Translations under genes and position numbers: made by a program | NCBI RefSeq assembly: GCF_016342405.1 | Contig: NZ_JAEINN010000022.1 | Coordinates: 1 to 35,304 of the forward strand | Origin: Maridesulfovibrio ferrireducens | GTDB lineage: Bacteria > Desulfobacterota > Desulfovibrionia > Desulfovibrionales > Desulfovibrionaceae | Direction: 5' to 3' | DNA: 35,304 nt | The notes under the pieces: generated by a model | What the model saw: the letters and a program-made list of their open reading frames with translations, nothing else | What the model was told of the DNA's origin: nothing | The model's database searches: none | Shown: piece by piece, positions 34,504 to 35,304 of the stretch | Position numbering within the stretch: the stretch's first letter is position 1 | Layout of the letters: each line of letters starts with the position of its first letter

Positions 34504-35106
34504 TTAAAAAATATCCTCTTGTTCTCTATCCTTATTCGTGAATACTGAAGAACCTCTTCCGCCCTTGTTCACATCTGATTTATCTTGATTATCAAGACGT
34601 TCACCTTTATTAGAATAGCCTTCCTTATCATTATTTCCGTCCTTTAATCCAAAACTCATGATTCGAGTAATTTTCATATCTACATTTTTATCTACTTTTG
34701 AGACTACTATTTTAATTTCATTTTCCTTTACAGAATCTTGAATTGTTTCAGAAATAATATCTAAAGCATTTGGGTCAAAATTTTTGCTAGCTTTCTTTTT
34801 TATCTTTTCTTTTTCATCTTCATCATTCAATAAGGGGTCTAGTTCTTTCAACCCTCTCCGCTCAAGTTCTTCCGGAGCATCATATGATGCGGATATATTT
34901 TTGCAAATAGTCAAGGTAAGTTTTTGTTCCAATTCAACTTCTGAAACTTCAGGAGCATCAGGTAAATTTTTCCCTGAAGAACTGAGAGCATATATAGAGC
35001 TTGTTGAATCGTTATAGCTTGAAAAGCTTGATTTTGTATTCTTAATACCTGCTGATTCAAACTGCCTAGCGTTAGTGGAATCTAAACCAATTCCTGATAT
35101 GGACAT
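34504..35106 (-). CDS. Hypothetical 200-residue hydrophilic protein
   Basis: No family recognised. A perfect AGGAGG lies 6 bases before the ATG, so it is translated. The N-terminal 50 residues are Ser/Asn-rich and likely disordered; the middle is acidic and charged (ELERRGLKELDPLLNDEDEKEKIKKKASK), with a short ordered block IKIVVSKVDKNVDMKITRIM (about 133-152); the tail is Gly/Asn/Asp-rich. There is no signal peptide or membrane segment. It is the last gene before the rRNA operon terminator. The low-complexity ends resemble exported or assembly-related proteins of the flagellum/secretion type, but that is a guess. Confidence 0.7.
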   Translation of the reverse strand: MSISGIGLDSTNARQFESAGIKNTKSSFSSYNDSTSSIYALSSSGKNLPDAPEVSEVELEQKLTLTICKNISASYDAPEELERRGLKELDPLLNDEDEKEKIKKKASKNFDPNALDIISETIQDSVKENEIKIVVSKVDKNVDMKITRIMSFGLKDGNNDKEGYSNKGERLDNQDKSDVNKGGRGSSVFTNKDREQEDIF

Positions 35107-35207
35107 TTATTCCTCCTAATTCAAATGTACATTTTTATGCAATATCTAAGTCCGTAAATATATCCAGTTATGGAACACTGTCTATAACTCCCCCAATCAA
35201 AGCACGC

Positions 35208-35243
35208 AAAAAGACCCGTACATGAAAATGTACGGGTCTTTTT
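35208..35243 (-). terminator. Rho-independent terminator of the rRNA operon
   Basis: A perfect 16-bp stem (AAAAAGACCCGTACAT at 35208-35223 with its complement at 35228-35243) around a GAAA loop. A T run follows on the minus strand, and T also follows on the plus strand, so it can work both ways. It lies about 10 bases past the 5S rRNA 3' end. Confidence 0.92.
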
Positions 35244-35252
35244 TTAAAATAA

Positions 35253-35304
35253 AGTCCTTGCGACGACCTAGTTTCCCACCAGCTACCTGGCAGTATCATC
35301 GGCG
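35253..35304 (-). rRNA. rrf: 5S ribosomal RNA, 3' part (rest beyond the window)
   Basis: On the minus strand the sequence reads CGCCGATGATACTGC, a CCAG/CTGG hairpin, GTGGGAAACTAGGTCGTCGC. This is the well-known 3' half of bacterial 5S rRNA. The 3' end is placed at about 35253 from the GTCGTCGC position and the terminator distance. It marks the end of a minus-strand rRNA operon that lies to the right. Confidence 0.9.

Noticed and set aside
1-35304. CRISPR array or retron-type reverse transcriptase
   Set aside because: No regularly spaced repeats and no reverse-transcriptase motifs were seen on either strand.

Overview
The window looks like a piece of a Desulfovibrionales chromosome (a low-GC Desulfovibrio / Maridesulfovibrio-like sulfate reducer). 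I infer this from the 5S rRNA 3' end, the very dense signal-transduction content (hybrid kinases, HD-GYP proteins, CheX with a HEAT-REC protein) and several protein types typical of that group; no marker gene fixes the genus. Two parts are distinct: an accessory element (bases 1 to about 8450) and an ordinary chromosomal region (about 8452 to 35304).

Accessory element. All its genes are on the minus strand. It abuts the 3' end of an intact tRNA-Leu(CAA) gene (8452-8538), a classic integration target. Reading away from the tRNA it holds a large Rad50/SMC-type ATPase gene, a 185-residue and a 77-residue unknown protein in a tight operon, an AlpA/excisionase-like DNA-binding protein, and a phage/satellite-type primase-helicase. 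The ATPase gene is split by a complete IS66-family insertion sequence (5117-7579, tnpA-tnpB-tnpC) that left an exact 8-bp target duplication (AACAAAAT). Removing the IS plus one duplication copy restores a single in-frame 878-codon gene: an N-terminal helical region, Walker A, coiled coils around a CxxC zinc hook, ABC signature and Walker B, and a C-terminal HEPN-like domain with an R-x6-H motif. This looks like a multi-gene anti-phage defence system, disabled here by transposition. A second, different IS66 end (1-74) truncates the primase gene at the left edge.

Chromosomal region. Right of the tRNA come a DUF554 membrane protein; a SpoIIE-type phosphatase overlapping a membrane-protein gene, followed by a LOG-family nucleotide hydrolase; and, divergently, a response regulator with a catalytically dead HD-GYP domain translationally coupled (GTGA) to an intact HD-GYP phosphodiesterase. 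Next are ornithine aminotransferase, a 1379-residue two-component-propeller hybrid kinase coupled to a four-helix membrane protein, a small hypothetical protein, a PAS hybrid kinase, a DUF1786 protein and an alpha/beta hydrolase. These are followed by a CheX plus HEAT-REC operon, a CNT nucleoside transporter with a CLC-CBS chloride channel/exchanger, an orphan periplasmic solute-binding protein with a tiny upstream ORF, a second HD-GYP protein, and a charged hypothetical protein. The window ends at the terminator and 3' end of a minus-strand rRNA operon (5S).

Functionally, the right part is mostly sensing and cyclic-di-GMP/phosphorelay machinery. The left part is a decaying integrative element with a disrupted candidate defence operon.
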